In this document: one piece after another, positions 11,952 to 20,686 of the stretch
Layout of the letters: each line of letters begins with the position of its first letter
Numbering within the stretch: position 1 is the stretch's first letter
From: Mammaliicoccus sciuri
GTDB lineage: Bacteria > Bacillota > Bacilli > Staphylococcales > Staphylococcaceae
Assembly (NCBI RefSeq): GCF_002901825.1
Contig: NZ_PPQD01000005.1
Location: forward strand, 1-64,000
DNA: 64,000 nt
Direction: 5' to 3'
Notes under the pieces: model-generated
Databases searched by the model: none
The model's input: only the letters and a program-made list of their open reading frames with translations
What the model was told of the DNA's origin: nothing
Position numbers and translations under genes: made by a program

Positions 11952-12597
11952 TACATCTAATCAACCATTAGCAGTAGCACTTGTTAAAGACGGAAATGTA
12001 TTAATCAATTATCAGTCCAACATAAAAAAGAACCATTCCTTACAATTAATGCCTGTTATTGAATCATTAATGGATGAAGCGCAATTAACACCTCAATCAT
12101 TATCTGAAATAGTGGTTGCTAATGGTCCTGGTTCTTATACAGGTTTAAGAATTGGTATTACAACAGCAAAGACGATGGCATATACTTTGGATATTCCATT
12201 ATATGAAGTTTCATCTTTAAAGGCATTAGCAGCAACATATGACAACGGAAATAATCTTATTGTACCTTTATTTGATGCTAGAAGAGACCATGTATTTGCT
12301 GGTGTTTACCAATATAAAGATGATAAATTAGAAACAATCAAAGACGATAGTTATATATCTATTGAAGCATTGAATCAATTTTTAAAATCACGAAATTATC
12401 CATATATATTTATTGGTCACGATGTATTAAAGTTACAAGATAAGTTAGAAGGTAGAAGTCTTTCGAAATTACCTGATGCTTCAATAATGTATAACATTAA
12501 AGAACAACCTGTGTTAAAAGTTCATGAACTAAAACCAAGATATCTAAAATTATCAGAGGCGGAACAAAATTGGAAAAACAATCAAACGAAGCATTAG
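11929..12597 (+). CDS. tsaB: tRNA t6A modification scaffold protein TsaB
   Basis: TsaB (222 aa) is an ASKHA-fold paralogue of TsaD that dimerises with it in the t6A complex. The N terminus LLIDTSNQPLAVAL and the segment NGPGSYTGLRIGITTAK near residue 65 are diagnostic. It starts inside the end of tsaE and runs 28 bases into rimI, so the cluster is tightly packed and very likely one transcript. Confidence 0.93.
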   Translation: MMTTLLIDTSNQPLAVALVKDGNVLINYQSNIKKNHSLQLMPVIESLMDEAQLTPQSLSEIVVANGPGSYTGLRIGITTAKTMAYTLDIPLYEVSSLKALAATYDNGNNLIVPLFDARRDHVFAGVYQYKDDKLETIKDDSYISIEALNQFLKSRNYPYIFIGHDVLKLQDKLEGRSLSKLPDASIMYNIKEQPVLKVHELKPRYLKLSEAEQNWKNNQTKH

Positions 12598-13037
12598 AAA
12601 TCAGAAAAATGTCAATTGAAGATGTCCCTCAAGTATATGAAATAGAACATCATAGTTTTACACAAAGTTCATGGTCTATAGACGCATTCTATCATGAGTT
12701 AGAGAAAAATGAATTTGCGCATTATTTTGTAGTATCTATTGGTGAAGAAATTATCGCGTATTGCGGATTGTGGCTAGTCATTGATCAAGCACAAATAACG
12801 ACTATTTCTGTTGCTGAGCAATATAGAGGTAATGGCATAGGTCAAATGCTATTAGAATATGCGATGACTTTTGCAAGTGCAACTTGTACAACGATGAGCT
12901 TAGAAGTAAGAGTGGATAATGAAGCGGCTAGACATGTTTATGAGAAAGCTGGCTTTACGTATGGTGGCGTTAGGAAAAATTATTATGGCGATGGAGAGGA
13001 TGCTAAAGTGATGTGGGTGAGTCTAAAGAATGTCTGA
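12570..13037 (+). CDS. rimI: Ribosomal protein alanine N-acetyltransferase
   Basis: This GNAT-fold enzyme (155 aa) acetylates protein N termini, classically ribosomal protein S18. The acetyl-CoA loop is [18 protein letters not shown] around residues 85-102, with the later [20 protein letters not shown] typical of RimI. The start is a TTG after AGAGGCGG, inside the tsaB end. Its place between tsaB and tsaD is conserved in many Firmicutes. The real substrate is inferred from family membership. Confidence 0.88.
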   Translation: MEKQSNEALEIRKMSIEDVPQVYEIEHHSFTQSSWSIDAFYHELEKNEFAHYFVVSIGEEIIAYCGLWLVIDQAQITTISVAEQYRGNGIGQMLLEYAMTFASATCTTMSLEVRVDNEAARHVYEKAGFTYGGVRKNYYGDGEDAKVMWVSLKNV

Positions 13038-14043
13038 ATCAATTATATTAAGTATAGAAACAAGCTGTGATGAAACTGCAGCAAGTGTCATAAAAAACGG
13101 CAATGAAATTATTAGTAATGAAGTTGTTACACAAATGATGACACATAAAAAATTTGGCGGTGTAGTACCAGAAGTAGCGAGTCGTCAACACGTTGAAGTG
13201 ATGACAACAGTGATTGATGAAGCTTTGAAAAATGCGAATATGCAAATGGATGACATTGACGCAATAGCCGTAACAGAAGGTCCAGGATTAATTGGTGCCT
13301 TACTTGTCGGTGTTGCAAGTGCCAAAGCCTTAGCATTTAGTCATCAAAAACCACTTATACCAGTTCATCATATTGCAGGGCATATTTATGCTAATCATCT
13401 CGTTAAACCATTAGAATTTCCATTAATTGCGCTTATCGTTTCAGGTGGACATACAGAACTGATTTACATGAAAAATCATTTAGATTTTGAAGTTATAGGT
13501 GAAACACGTGATGATGCAGTTGGTGAGGCATATGACAAAGTTGCTAGAACAATAGGTTTACCATATCCAGGAGGTCCAGAAGTTGATAGACTTGCACAAA
13601 TCGGTCAAGATACTTTGAATTTCCCTAGAGTTTGGTTAGAAAAAGACAGTTATGATTTCAGTTTCAGTGGTTTGAAAAGTGCAGTTATTAATACATTGCA
13701 TAATAAAAAGCAAAAAAATGATGAAATCATAAAAGAAGATGTTGCGACTAGTTTCCAAAATAGTGTAGTTGAAGTACTTGTCGGTAAAACAATGGCCGCA
13801 GTTAAAGATTATGATGTTCAACACTTAATTGTGGCAGGTGGTGTAGCTGCGAATAAAGGTTTACGTCATGCACTTGAAGAAGAAACTGGTAAATTAGGAA
13901 TAGATCTTAGTATTCCACCATTAAATTTATGTACAGATAATGCTGCTATGATAGGGTCAGTAGCTCATTTCTTATATGAAAATAATCGCTTTTCAAATAT
14001 GAAATTAAACGGTAAAAGTTCTCTAGATATTGAAGCATTTTAA
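13030..14043 (+). CDS. tsaD: tRNA t6A transferase TsaD
   Basis: TsaD (337 aa, formerly Gcp) transfers the threonylcarbamoyl group to A37 of tRNA. The N-terminal [12 protein letters not shown], the metal-binding [12 protein letters not shown] near residue 112, GGHTELIYM and the C-terminal [10 protein letters not shown] and [10 protein letters not shown] are the family's hallmark segments. It overlaps rimI by eight bases and closes the cluster. Length is normal. Confidence 0.96.
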   Translation: MSESIILSIETSCDETAASVIKNGNEIISNEVVTQMMTHKKFGGVVPEVASRQHVEVMTTVIDEALKNANMQMDDIDAIAVTEGPGLIGALLVGVASAKALAFSHQKPLIPVHHIAGHIYANHLVKPLEFPLIALIVSGGHTELIYMKNHLDFEVIGETRDDAVGEAYDKVARTIGLPYPGGPEVDRLAQIGQDTLNFPRVWLEKDSYDFSFSGLKSAVINTLHNKKQKNDEIIKEDVATSFQNSVVEVLVGKTMAAVKDYDVQHLIVAGGVAANKGLRHALEEETGKLGIDLSIPPLNLCTDNAAMIGSVAHFLYENNRFSNMKLNGKSSLDIEAF

Positions 14044-14119
14044 TATACAATAATTTGTAATATTGCACTATAGACGTTATACTCAATGTGATATAAAAAG
14101 ATTGAGGAGGCGTTGTAAA

Positions 14120-14548
14120 GTGGAAGTGAATACTTATTTTAATTTTAAAAATAGTATTGAAGCATTAAAGTTCTACGAAGAAAAATTAGGTGCAACGGAT
14201 ATTATGAGAGTTCCGGGTAACCATGAAATGTTTAAAGATGCACCTGATGAATTTAAATTGCCCGAATCTTTTACAATGAACGCGAGTTTTAACTTATTAG
14301 GGAAGACATTTTTATGTAGTGACACTTGGCAAAATAAAGATATCAATAACGAAGGCGCTCAAGCATGTTTTCAGTTTAATTATAACGATGAAGAAGATAG
14401 AGCAGCTGTCATCGAATTGTTTAAGAAAGCAGAAGAAGCGGGTTGTAAAATTGATATGCCTTTAAACGAGGTAGAGTGGTCACCACTCTTTGGTTCATTC
14501 CAAGATCCATTTGGTGTAACTTGGATGGTAAATGCATATACAGAATAG
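14120..14548 (+). CDS. VOC (glyoxalase-fold) family protein
   Basis: The product (142 aa with this start) belongs to the PhnB-like branch of the vicinal oxygen chelate superfamily. The N-terminal VNTYFNFKNSIEALKFYEEKLGA and the C-terminal WSPLFGSFQDPFGVTWMVN are characteristic. I chose GTG at 14120 because GAGGAGG lies nine bases upstream. An upstream in-frame ATG would add a basic stretch unlike the family. Substrate unknown. It may share the tsa transcript, since no terminator separates it from tsaD. Confidence 0.75.
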   Translation: MEVNTYFNFKNSIEALKFYEEKLGATDIMRVPGNHEMFKDAPDEFKLPESFTMNASFNLLGKTFLCSDTWQNKDINNEGAQACFQFNYNDEEDRAAVIELFKKAEEAGCKIDMPLNEVEWSPLFGSFQDPFGVTWMVNAYTE

Positions 14549-14556
14549 AATAGGGA

Positions 14557-14714
14557 GCGGGACAGAAATCTAATTTGTATAAAAAGATTTCGTAGTCCCG
14601 CCCCGGCAAGGATGACTAGAATTGAAATGCGCTTGTACCAAGCTTTTTCAACTCTAGTCATCTACTGCCAAGATACTACAAAAGACTGAGACATTACATT
14701 ATGTCCCAGTCTTT
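14557..14714 (+). repeat. Intergenic three-hairpin repeat element, copy 1
   Basis: Three hairpins stand in a row. The first pairs 14557-14570 with 14586-14601, the second pairs GATGACTAG (611-619) with CTAGTCATC (654-662) and has an inner GCTTG/CAAGC stem, and the third pairs AGACTGAGACAT (683-694) with ATGTCCCAGTCT (701-712) before a T run. A shorter inverted copy is at 24789-24873. The element probably serves as terminator for the VOC gene and the minus-strand small gene. The gggacagaaat motif recurs in staphylococcal intergenic repeats. Confidence 0.75.
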
Positions 14715-14715
14715 T

Positions 14716-14859
14716 CTATTTACGTGCATATTTGCCTTCACTATTCGTGTAGTCAGTATAATCTTTTATACGCTGATCATATTCTTCTTTAGTTATAATT
14801 TTATGTTTCAATAGTTCCTTAGCTTTCGTTGTATAATTTTCAATGTTAGATTGTTTCAT
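14716..14859 (-). CDS. Small SHOCT-like protein
   Basis: A 47-codon frame has a good ribosome site (AGAAGGGATG, nine bases before ATG). The middle of the product, LLKHKIITKEEYDQRIKDY, matches the short C-terminal (SHOCT) pattern of a leucine-lysine helix followed by I-T-x-E-E-Y/F. The rest is polar and lysine-rich, with no signal or membrane segment. SHOCT motifs usually end longer proteins and their role is unclear, so function is unknown here. Confidence 0.6.
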   Translation of the reverse strand: MKQSNIENYTTKAKELLKHKIITKEEYDQRIKDYTDYTNSEGKYARK

Positions 14860-15136
14860 AAATCATCATCCCTTCTGTAGCATACACAAGACCAATTAAT
14901 CAATGAAATTTAACTCTAAGCACATTATTAACTTCAAAATAAAAGTAGTATTTATAACTAAAGTTTTTAAAACAAGAAAATTGGTTATGTAAATTATAAG
15001 ACGAATTGAATATTAAATCTAGCCTAATTGATAAATATATTAATATTTTAGTCATTTCAACATTTTGAATTTAAAATATTTACAAAAAATACATGAAGGT
15101 CACGTATTTATCATAAAGTCAATACAGAACATTTGT

Positions 15137-15268
15137 ACTTGTGCACAAGTTAACCACATTTTGTGGATAACATTAGTATAAGTTTTCAAATAATTGTGGA
15201 TAAGTTACTTGGTTTAGATTGATTTTTTACATTTTACCTGTGGATAACTAGGATAACTTTGTGGATTA
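15137..15268. promoter_or_regulatory. DnaA-box cluster outside oriC
   Basis: Within 132 bases there are three exact DnaA boxes (TGTGGATAA at 15162-15170, 15195-15203 and 15239-15247), one with a single mismatch (TGTGGATTA, 15260-15268), an inverted one with a single mismatch (TTAACCACA, 15150-15158) and a palindrome ACTTGTGCACAAGT at 15137. The four best boxes have one orientation. The 500-base region 14860-15361 has no gene. As I recall, B. subtilis has a DnaA-box cluster near gcp/ydiF, the same neighbours, so this may be a conserved titration site. Confidence 0.75.
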
Positions 15269-15321
15269 CTTGAAAAATAAGACTTTTTGATGTGTATAAA
15301 GATGTGTTTAATTATTACAGA

Positions 15322-15360
15322 AAAAACGACTGAGGTGTAAAATTTACCTCAGTCGTTTTT
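15322..15360. terminator. Bidirectional terminator after the ABC-F gene
   Basis: A perfect 15-bp stem (15322-15336 with 15346-15360, 9-base loop) has an A run on the left and a T run on the right, so it can work in both directions. It directly follows the ABC-F stop codon on the minus strand. Confidence 0.9.
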
Positions 15361-15361
15361 G

Positions 15362-17284
15362 TTAATTTAACTTACTTTCAAGTTTTTCCCATTTTTCCAT
15401 GTTTTCTTCGAGCAAACGTTCTGCTTCAACTCGTAAGTTATTGATTTCATTGCTTTTTTCAATATCATTAAATATCTCTGGTAACGTAAGTTGATGCTCA
15501 TAGCCAGAGATTTGTTCTTCATATGTGGAAATATTATTTTCAATTTCTTCTAACTGTCTTTCAAGTCTACGTTTTTCTTTTTTTAGTTGCTTTTGATTTG
15601 CGTAATATTGATCGTCTCTAGGCGTTTCAGTAGATTTGATGTCTTCTTGTTCATAACGACTAATAGCTTCACGTTGTTCAAGTTTTTCTAAATAATATTG
15701 GTAATCGCCTCTAAATAATTCATTTCCATTTTGTGTGATGTGGAAAATATTATTTGCTAGTTCGTTAATAAAATAACGGTCATGTGATACAAAGAGTAGT
15801 GTACCTTCAAAATTTTGCAAAGCTTGTTCCAACATTTCTTTAGAATCGATATCTAAGTGGTTGGTAGGTTCATCTAATATGAGTACATTGTTTTTTTCTA
15901 ACATGAGTAAAGCGAGTTGAAGTCTGGCTTTTTCTCCACCAGATAAATCATTAATGACTTTTTTTACTTCTTCTTGAGTAAATAAAAATCTACCTAAAAT
16001 TGTTCTTATATCTTTCTCAGGCATATGTGCATATTGATTCCAAACATAGTCTAAGATTGTCATATTAGAAGTGAATTCTGCTTGTTTTTGGTCGTAATAA
16101 CCAATTTGAATATTAGAACCATAAACAATATTACCGCCTAAAGCAGGTATTTTTTGAGCTATTGTTTTAATCATCGTAGATTTACCAATACCATTTGGAC
16201 CAATTATCGCAATTCGATCATGTCGTTTAACTTTTAAGTTGATAGTTGGTGTAATGCTTTTAGAATAACCAATATCCAAATTTTGAACTTTAAGTACATC
16301 TTCACCAGTAGCTCTAGTTATTTCAAAATTTATTTGTGCACTTTTAGCATCAAGTCTCGGCTTTTCGATTCTTTCCATTCTTTCTAATACTTTACGACGA
16401 CTTTTTGCCATGCCGCTTGTTGAAGCACGTGTAATATTTTTTTCGACAAATGTTTCTAACTTTTTAATTTCACTTTGTTGTCTTTCGTATTCAGCCATGA
16501 CTTTTTCGTAATGTGCATCTCGTTCTTTTAAGAATTTACTATAATTACCAACATACTTTTTAACAGAACCTAAAGCGACATCATATACTTGATTGACTAT
16601 TTTATCTAAGAAGTATCTGTCGTGACTGATGATAACAATTGCACCTTTAAAGTGAGTTAAATAATTTTCTAGCCATTCAGTTGTTTCCATATCTAAATGG
16701 TTCGTAGGTTCATCGAGTAACAGTAAATCAGGTTCACTTAATAACATTTGAGCCATAGATAATCTTGTTTTTTGGCCGCCGCTAAATGATTGAATTTGTC
16801 TATCAAAGTCAGATTCTTTAAAGTCTAAACCTGTTAATACGGTCTTAATTTTGCTTTCGTAATTATAGCCATCCATTAATTCATATTGATTAGATAACGC
16901 TTCGTATTGTGACAATTTTTCTTTATATATATCTTGGTCATACTCATCAGCATGAATACTTAACCAATCTGTTAAAGTTTTCATTTTATCTTCAATATTG
17001 ATAACGTCTTTAAATGGTTTTTTCATTTCATTCATAACAGTGTCATTAGAATCTAATGTCATTTGTTGAGTAAGGTATCCCATCGTAACCTGTTTACCTT
17101 TAGAAATATTTCCTTCATCATATGATTCAACACCAGCAATGATTTTCATTAATGTTGTTTTTCCCGCGCCATTTCTACCGACAATAGCGATTCTTTCACC
17201 GGTTTTTACTTCGAAATCTACATCAGAGAATATAACTTCTCCATCATAAGATTTCTCTAATTTATTTATTTGTAAAAGTATCAT
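15362..17284 (-). CDS. ABC-F ATP-binding protein (YdiF type)
   Basis: A soluble protein (640 aa) with two ABC domains and no membrane segment. Walker A motifs are GRNGAGKTT near residue 37 and GPNGIGKST near 362. The signatures are SFSGGQKTRLSMAQ and DLSGGEKARLQLAL. The basic linker between the domains (SGMAKSRRKVLERMERI) and a charged C-terminal coiled coil (QLKKEKRRLERQLEEIENN) fit ABC-F proteins that act on the ribosome. Length and place near tsaD and rex match YdiF. Whether it gives antibiotic resistance or assists translation cannot be told. Confidence 0.88.
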   Translation of the reverse strand: MILLQINKLEKSYDGEVIFSDVDFEVKTGERIAIVGRNGAGKTTLMKIIAGVESYDEGNISKGKQVTMGYLTQQMTLDSNDTVMNEMKKPFKDVINIEDKMKTLTDWLSIHADEYDQDIYKEKLSQYEALSNQYELMDGYNYESKIKTVLTGLDFKESDFDRQIQSFSGGQKTRLSMAQMLLSEPDLLLLDEPTNHLDMETTEWLENYLTHFKGAIVIISHDRYFLDKIVNQVYDVALGSVKKYVGNYSKFLKERDAHYEKVMAEYERQQSEIKKLETFVEKNITRASTSGMAKSRRKVLERMERIEKPRLDAKSAQINFEITRATGEDVLKVQNLDIGYSKSITPTINLKVKRHDRIAIIGPNGIGKSTMIKTIAQKIPALGGNIVYGSNIQIGYYDQKQAEFTSNMTILDYVWNQYAHMPEKDIRTILGRFLFTQEEVKKVINDLSGGEKARLQLALLMLEKNNVLILDEPTNHLDIDSKEMLEQALQNFEGTLLFVSHDRYFINELANNIFHITQNGNELFRGDYQYYLEKLEQREAISRYEQEDIKSTETPRDDQYYANQKQLKKEKRRLERQLEEIENNISTYEEQISGYEHQLTLPEIFNDIEKSNEINNLRVEAERLLEENMEKWEKLESKLN

Positions 17285-17331
17285 GTTTACACCTCTCTAT
17301 TAGTTATTATTTTACATGAAAACGAGTGATA

Positions 17332-17354
17332 ATTGTATGTAAATCACATACAAT
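17332..17354. promoter_or_regulatory. Perfect inverted repeat between ABC-F gene and rex
   Basis: ATTGTATGT and ACATACAAT form a perfect 9-bp inverted repeat around AAATC, in the divergent promoter region. It looks like an operator rather than a terminator, since no T run follows. It differs from the Rex consensus. Its regulator is unknown. Confidence 0.5.
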
Positions 17355-17384
17355 ATTTATATAGTTATTTTACGTGAAGTTTGT

Positions 17385-17419
17385 TATAATTAAGCCATTA
17401 GATGTGAACGCAATCACAT
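17385..17419 (+). promoter_or_regulatory. rex promoter with Rex operator
   Basis: An extended -10 box (TGTTATAAT ending at 17390) lies 57 bases before rex. ATGTGAACGCAATCACAT (17402-17419) is a palindrome with six central bases and matches the TTGTGAAnnnnnnTCACAA-type Rex site at the core TGTGA/TCACA. It overlaps the likely transcription start, which points to autorepression that is relieved when NADH rises. Confidence 0.75.
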
Positions 17420-17446
17420 TATTTTATATTGGAAAAGGTGAGGATT

Positions 17447-18079
17447 TTGGCAAAGAATGATGTGAAGATCCCTAAAGCAACTTTGAAACGTTTGCCTCTT
17501 TATTATAGATTTGTTAGCACATTGCATAATTCTGGCGTAGATCGTGTTTCATCGAAAGAATTAAGTGAAGGACTTAAAATTGATTCAGCTACCATTCGTC
17601 GAGATTTTTCGTATTTTGGTGAATTAGGTAAAAAAGGTTATGGTTACAATATTAGTTATTTACTTAAATTTTTTAGAACAACGCTTGAACAAGATGATAT
17701 GACTAAAGTCGCAATCGTTGGTGTTGGTAATTTAGGTACTGCACTTGTGAATTATAACTTTACTGTAAATGATAGAATGCAAATAGTAGCTGCTTTTGAT
17801 CAATCAGAAGATATCATTGGAAGTATGGTTGGTAAATTAACTGTGGATAGTATGGATGATTTTGAAAAGGTAGTTGAAGAAGTAGGTATACAAGTTGTAA
17901 TATTAACAGTACCACAACAAGCAGCTCAAAAAGTTGCGGATCGTATAACATCTTCGGGTATTACTGGTATTTTGAATTTTACACCTCAAAGAATTAATGT
18001 ACCTGAGAAAGTGCAGGTTCATCATATAGATTTAGGAATTGAATTACAATCTTTAATCTTCTTTATGAAGAATCAATAG
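17447..18079 (+). CDS. rex: Redox-sensing transcriptional repressor Rex
   Basis: Rex (210 aa) represses fermentation and anaerobic genes and leaves DNA when NADH is high. The N-terminal winged helix has [16 protein letters not shown] and the recognition stretch [22 protein letters not shown] near residue 45. The Rossmann NADH site is [13 protein letters not shown] near 90, and the swapped C-terminal helix [15 protein letters not shown] is present. I chose the TTG at 17447, just after AGGTGAGG, because it gives the usual family N terminus. An earlier TTG would overlap the ribosome site. Confidence 0.94.
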   Translation: MAKNDVKIPKATLKRLPLYYRFVSTLHNSGVDRVSSKELSEGLKIDSATIRRDFSYFGELGKKGYGYNISYLLKFFRTTLEQDDMTKVAIVGVGNLGTALVNYNFTVNDRMQIVAAFDQSEDIIGSMVGKLTVDSMDDFEKVVEEVGIQVVILTVPQQAAQKVADRITSSGITGILNFTPQRINVPEKVQVHHIDLGIELQSLIFFMKNQ

Positions 18080-18090
18080 GAGGGTATCAA

Positions 18091-18315
18091 ATGGAAGCTT
18101 TAATGTTTATTAACACACTTGGTATTTCAGGACCAGTCAGTTTATTATTTATAGGGGTAGTTGCATTAATTATATTTGGACCAAAGAAATTACCACAATT
18201 CGGTAGAGCAATGGGTTCAACTTTAAAAGAATTTAAAGATGCGACTGATGGCATGACAAACTTTGATGAGAAGAAAAGCACTCCAGAAGATAGCAAAGAT
18301 AAAGAAGTTAAATAG
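18091..18315 (+). CDS. tatA: Twin-arginine translocase subunit TatA
   Basis: TatA (74 aa) forms the variable-size channel of the Tat pathway for folded proteins. It has one N-terminal membrane helix ([26 protein letters not shown]), the conserved FGPKKLP hinge, an amphipathic helix ([12 protein letters not shown]) and an acidic-basic tail. AGGAGGG precedes the ATG. It lies 11 bases after rex and before tatC. Confidence 0.93.
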   Translation: MEALMFINTLGISGPVSLLFIGVVALIIFGPKKLPQFGRAMGSTLKEFKDATDGMTNFDEKKSTPEDSKDKEVK

Positions 18316-18342
18316 AATTTTATTTAACAGATGTTCCCATGA

Positions 18343-18372
18343 ATGTGGCGGGTTTCCTGCCACATCTTTTTT
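18343..18372 (+). terminator. Hairpin between tatA and tatC
   Basis: A 10-bp stem (18343-18352 with 18356-18365, one G-T pair, TTT loop) is followed by C and six Ts. It probably ends part of the transcripts, giving more TatA than TatC, as the complex requires. Confidence 0.8.
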
Positions 18373-18389
18373 AGATTGGAGGTAAGACG

Positions 18390-19169
18390 GTGGATAAAGA
18401 CAATTTAACATTTGTCGAACACTTAGAAGAACTTCGTGGACGTATTATGATCATTGCATATTTCCTTGTTGGTGGTCTCATCGTTGGCTTTTTCGTAGCT
18501 AAACCAGTTATTTTTTATATAACAAATGATGATTTTACACAAACATTAGAACTCAATGCATTTAGAATAACGGATCCATTAACGATATACATAACAATGA
18601 TAATTGTGATTGCATTTATCATAGTATCGCCTGTAATTTTATACGAATTATGGGCATTTATATCTCCAGGTTTACATCCGAAAGAACAAAAAGTGACATT
18701 AAGTTATATACCATTTAGTTTGATTTTATTTGTAGGTGGTTTATTATTCTCATACTTTGTGATTTTTCCGTATTTAATTTCGTTCACAATGGGATTAGCT
18801 GATGATATGGGGATCAAGCAAACAATCGGGATTAAAGAATACTTTAGTGAAATGTTTAAATTTACAATACCATTCGGTTTTGTCTTTCAATTACCAATTT
18901 TATTACTATTTTTAACGCGATTAGGTATCGTTACACCGATGTTTTTAAAGAAAAATAGAAAATATGCGTATTTTATTTTACTTGTTGTGGCTGCGTTAAT
19001 CGCACCACCTGACTTTATGACACATATGTTGTTTACATTACCAATGATTTTACTTTATGAAATCAGCATTATTATTTCAAATATAGGCTATAAAAAATAT
19101 TTAAAAGCAGAGCAAAAATTAATGGAAGAAGAACTGGGGATGGATCAAGAGGATAAAGAGCAGCTGTAG
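18390..19169 (+). CDS. tatC: Twin-arginine translocase subunit TatC
   Basis: TatC (259 aa) is the polytopic receptor for twin-arginine signal peptides. The N-terminal FVEHLEELRGRIM and the loop LYELWAFISPGLHPKEQK near residue 92 are signature segments. Six membrane helices are evident, followed by a charged tail. The start is a GTG after GGAGGTAAGACG. As TatA-TatC only, it resembles the minimal Gram-positive Tat system. No Tat substrate is obvious in the window. Confidence 0.94.
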   Translation: MDKDNLTFVEHLEELRGRIMIIAYFLVGGLIVGFFVAKPVIFYITNDDFTQTLELNAFRITDPLTIYITMIIVIAFIIVSPVILYELWAFISPGLHPKEQKVTLSYIPFSLILFVGGLLFSYFVIFPYLISFTMGLADDMGIKQTIGIKEYFSEMFKFTIPFGFVFQLPILLLFLTRLGIVTPMFLKKNRKYAYFILLVVAALIAPPDFMTHMLFTLPMILLYEISIIISNIGYKKYLKAEQKLMEEELGMDQEDKEQL

Positions 19170-19192
19170 CTTAATGCTATAGCTGTTTTTTT
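19161..19192 (+). terminator. tatC terminator
   Basis: CAGCTGTAGC pairs with GCTATAGCTG (one G-T pair) around TTAAT, followed by seven Ts. The 5' arm covers the tatC stop codon. Confidence 0.88.
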
Positions 19193-19227
19193 ATTGAATT
19201 GTCTGATATTTGTAATCAAATGTTAAC

Positions 19228-19281
19228 TTGAATATGTGTTGTATATGATATATTATTATTCCTATCATTGTAATAGGAATA
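19228..19281 (+). promoter_or_regulatory. Promoter and inverted-repeat operator of the thiosulfate uptake genes
   Basis: TTGAAT (19228-19233) and TATTAT (19251-19256) are 17 bases apart. Directly after, TATTCCTAT and ATAGGAATA form a perfect 9-bp inverted repeat with a 7-base centre (19257-19281) over the expected transcription start. It is a good repressor site. A persulfide- or sulfur-sensing repressor would fit the genes downstream, but none is seen nearby. Confidence 0.6.
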
Positions 19282-19294
19282 AGGAGTTGTTTAT

Positions 19295-20362
19295 ATGGTT
19301 TGGATGATTATAAGTGGCCTTATAGTCGGAATATTACTTGGCTTTGTTATGCAAAGAACACGTTTTTGTTTAACAGGCGGGTTTAGAGATATGTATGTAC
19401 AGAAAAATAATAAAATGTTTTATGCTTTATTAATCGCGATCTCTATTCAAAGCATTGGATTATTTACACTAGTAGGATTAGGCGTATTTAAGTTAGAAGC
19501 AGCAACATTTCCATTAGTAGGTACGATATTTGGATCATTTGTATTTGGTATCGGAATTATCCTAGCTGGTGGATGTGCGACTGGTACATGGTACAGAGCA
19601 GGCGAAGGCTTAATTGGAAGCTGGATAGCCTTAGTATTATACGGTGTAACTGCAGCAATTATGAAATCTGGACCATTAAATCCTGTTCAAGAAAAAATTA
19701 ATTCATATAGTGTCGTTAACTCTAATATGGCAGAAACACTTAATGTACCTGTATGGGTATTGATTGCTATTTTAGTTATTGTTACAGTTTATTTTGTGAC
19801 AAAAACACTAAAAAAACCAAAAGTAGCAATTCCTCAATTAAAACAAAAATATACAGGCATTCGTCATATCTTATTTGAAAAAAGATATCACCCATTTACA
19901 GCTGCAATAGCAGTAGGGATTATAGCATTAATTGCTTGGCCAATGAGTGCTTCAACAGGTAGAATTGCTGGCCTTGGTATTACAACACCTTCAGCAAATA
20001 TCGTGCAATACTTAGTTACAGGTGATGCTTCATTAATAAACTGGGGCGTATTTTTAGTACTTGGTATATTTATCGGTTCATATATTGCTGCAAAAGGTTC
20101 AAGAGAATTCAAATGGAGAATGCCAGATACTAAAACAATAAGAAACAGTGTTATCGGTGGTGCTTGTATGGGTGTTGGTGCATCATTAGCAGGCGGATGT
20201 TCAATCGGTAATGGTTTAGTTTCAACTGCAGCAATGAGTTGGCAAGGTTGGGTTGCATTACCATCAATGATCGTTGGTGCATGGTTTATGAGTTATTTCA
20301 TCTTTGTTAAACCTAGAAAAGCAAGACAAACTAAGACACAAGTAAGCACACAAAGTATTTAA
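19295..20362 (+). CDS. YeeE/YedE family thiosulfate transporter (TsuA-like)
   Basis: A membrane protein (355 aa) with about nine hydrophobic helices, full length for YeeE/YedE. Conserved cysteine motifs line the path proposed for thiosulfate in TsuA: GGCATGTWYRAGEG near residue 91 and GGCSIGNGL near 302, plus RTRFCLTGGFRD at the N terminus. It precedes a TusA-like protein by 18 bases. The pairing of YeeE with YedF/TsuB supports thiosulfate or another sulfur ion as the substrate. Confidence 0.85.
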   Translation: MVWMIISGLIVGILLGFVMQRTRFCLTGGFRDMYVQKNNKMFYALLIAISIQSIGLFTLVGLGVFKLEAATFPLVGTIFGSFVFGIGIILAGGCATGTWYRAGEGLIGSWIALVLYGVTAAIMKSGPLNPVQEKINSYSVVNSNMAETLNVPVWVLIAILVIVTVYFVTKTLKKPKVAIPQLKQKYTGIRHILFEKRYHPFTAAIAVGIIALIAWPMSASTGRIAGLGITTPSANIVQYLVTGDASLINWGVFLVLGIFIGSYIAAKGSREFKWRMPDTKTIRNSVIGGACMGVGASLAGGCSIGNGLVSTAAMSWQGWVALPSMIVGAWFMSYFIFVKPRKARQTKTQVSTQSI

Positions 20363-20380
20363 TAAAAGGAGTCAATATAT

Positions 20381-20605
20381 ATGGTACATGAATTAGGTAC
20401 AGTAGGAATGGTATGTCCATTCCCATTAATAGAAGCACAAAATAAAATGGATGAATTACAAGTTGGCGAACAATTGAAAATTGATTTTGATTGTACGCAA
20501 GCGACAGAAGCACTCCCAAATTGGGCAGCAGAGAATGGTTATCCAGTTACGAATTATGAACAACTTGGAGATGCTTCATGGACGATAACGGTTGAAAAAC
20601 AATAA
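20381..20605 (+). CDS. Sulfurtransferase TusA/YedF family protein (TsuB-like)
   Basis: A small protein (74 aa) with the TusA fold. The active-site cysteine is in MVCPFPLIEAQ, the CPxP motif at residues 12-15. The rest (GEQLKIDFDCTQATEALPNWAAENGY) follows the family pattern. It probably accepts sulfur from the transporter encoded just upstream or protects it. AAAGGAG precedes the ATG. Confidence 0.88.
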   Translation: MVHELGTVGMVCPFPLIEAQNKMDELQVGEQLKIDFDCTQATEALPNWAAENGYPVTNYEQLGDASWTITVEKQ

Positions 20606-20614
20606 ATTACATTT

Positions 20615-20659
20615 AACCTAGAAACAAAGGCAAGTATCTTTGTTTCTAGGTTTTTTTGT
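20615..20659 (+). terminator. Terminator after the sulfurtransferase gene
   Basis: A perfect 15-bp stem (20615-20629 with 20638-20652, 8-base loop) runs into seven Ts. Confidence 0.92.
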
Positions 20660-20686
20660 TTAAAACTGTATTTTATTTATAAAGAA

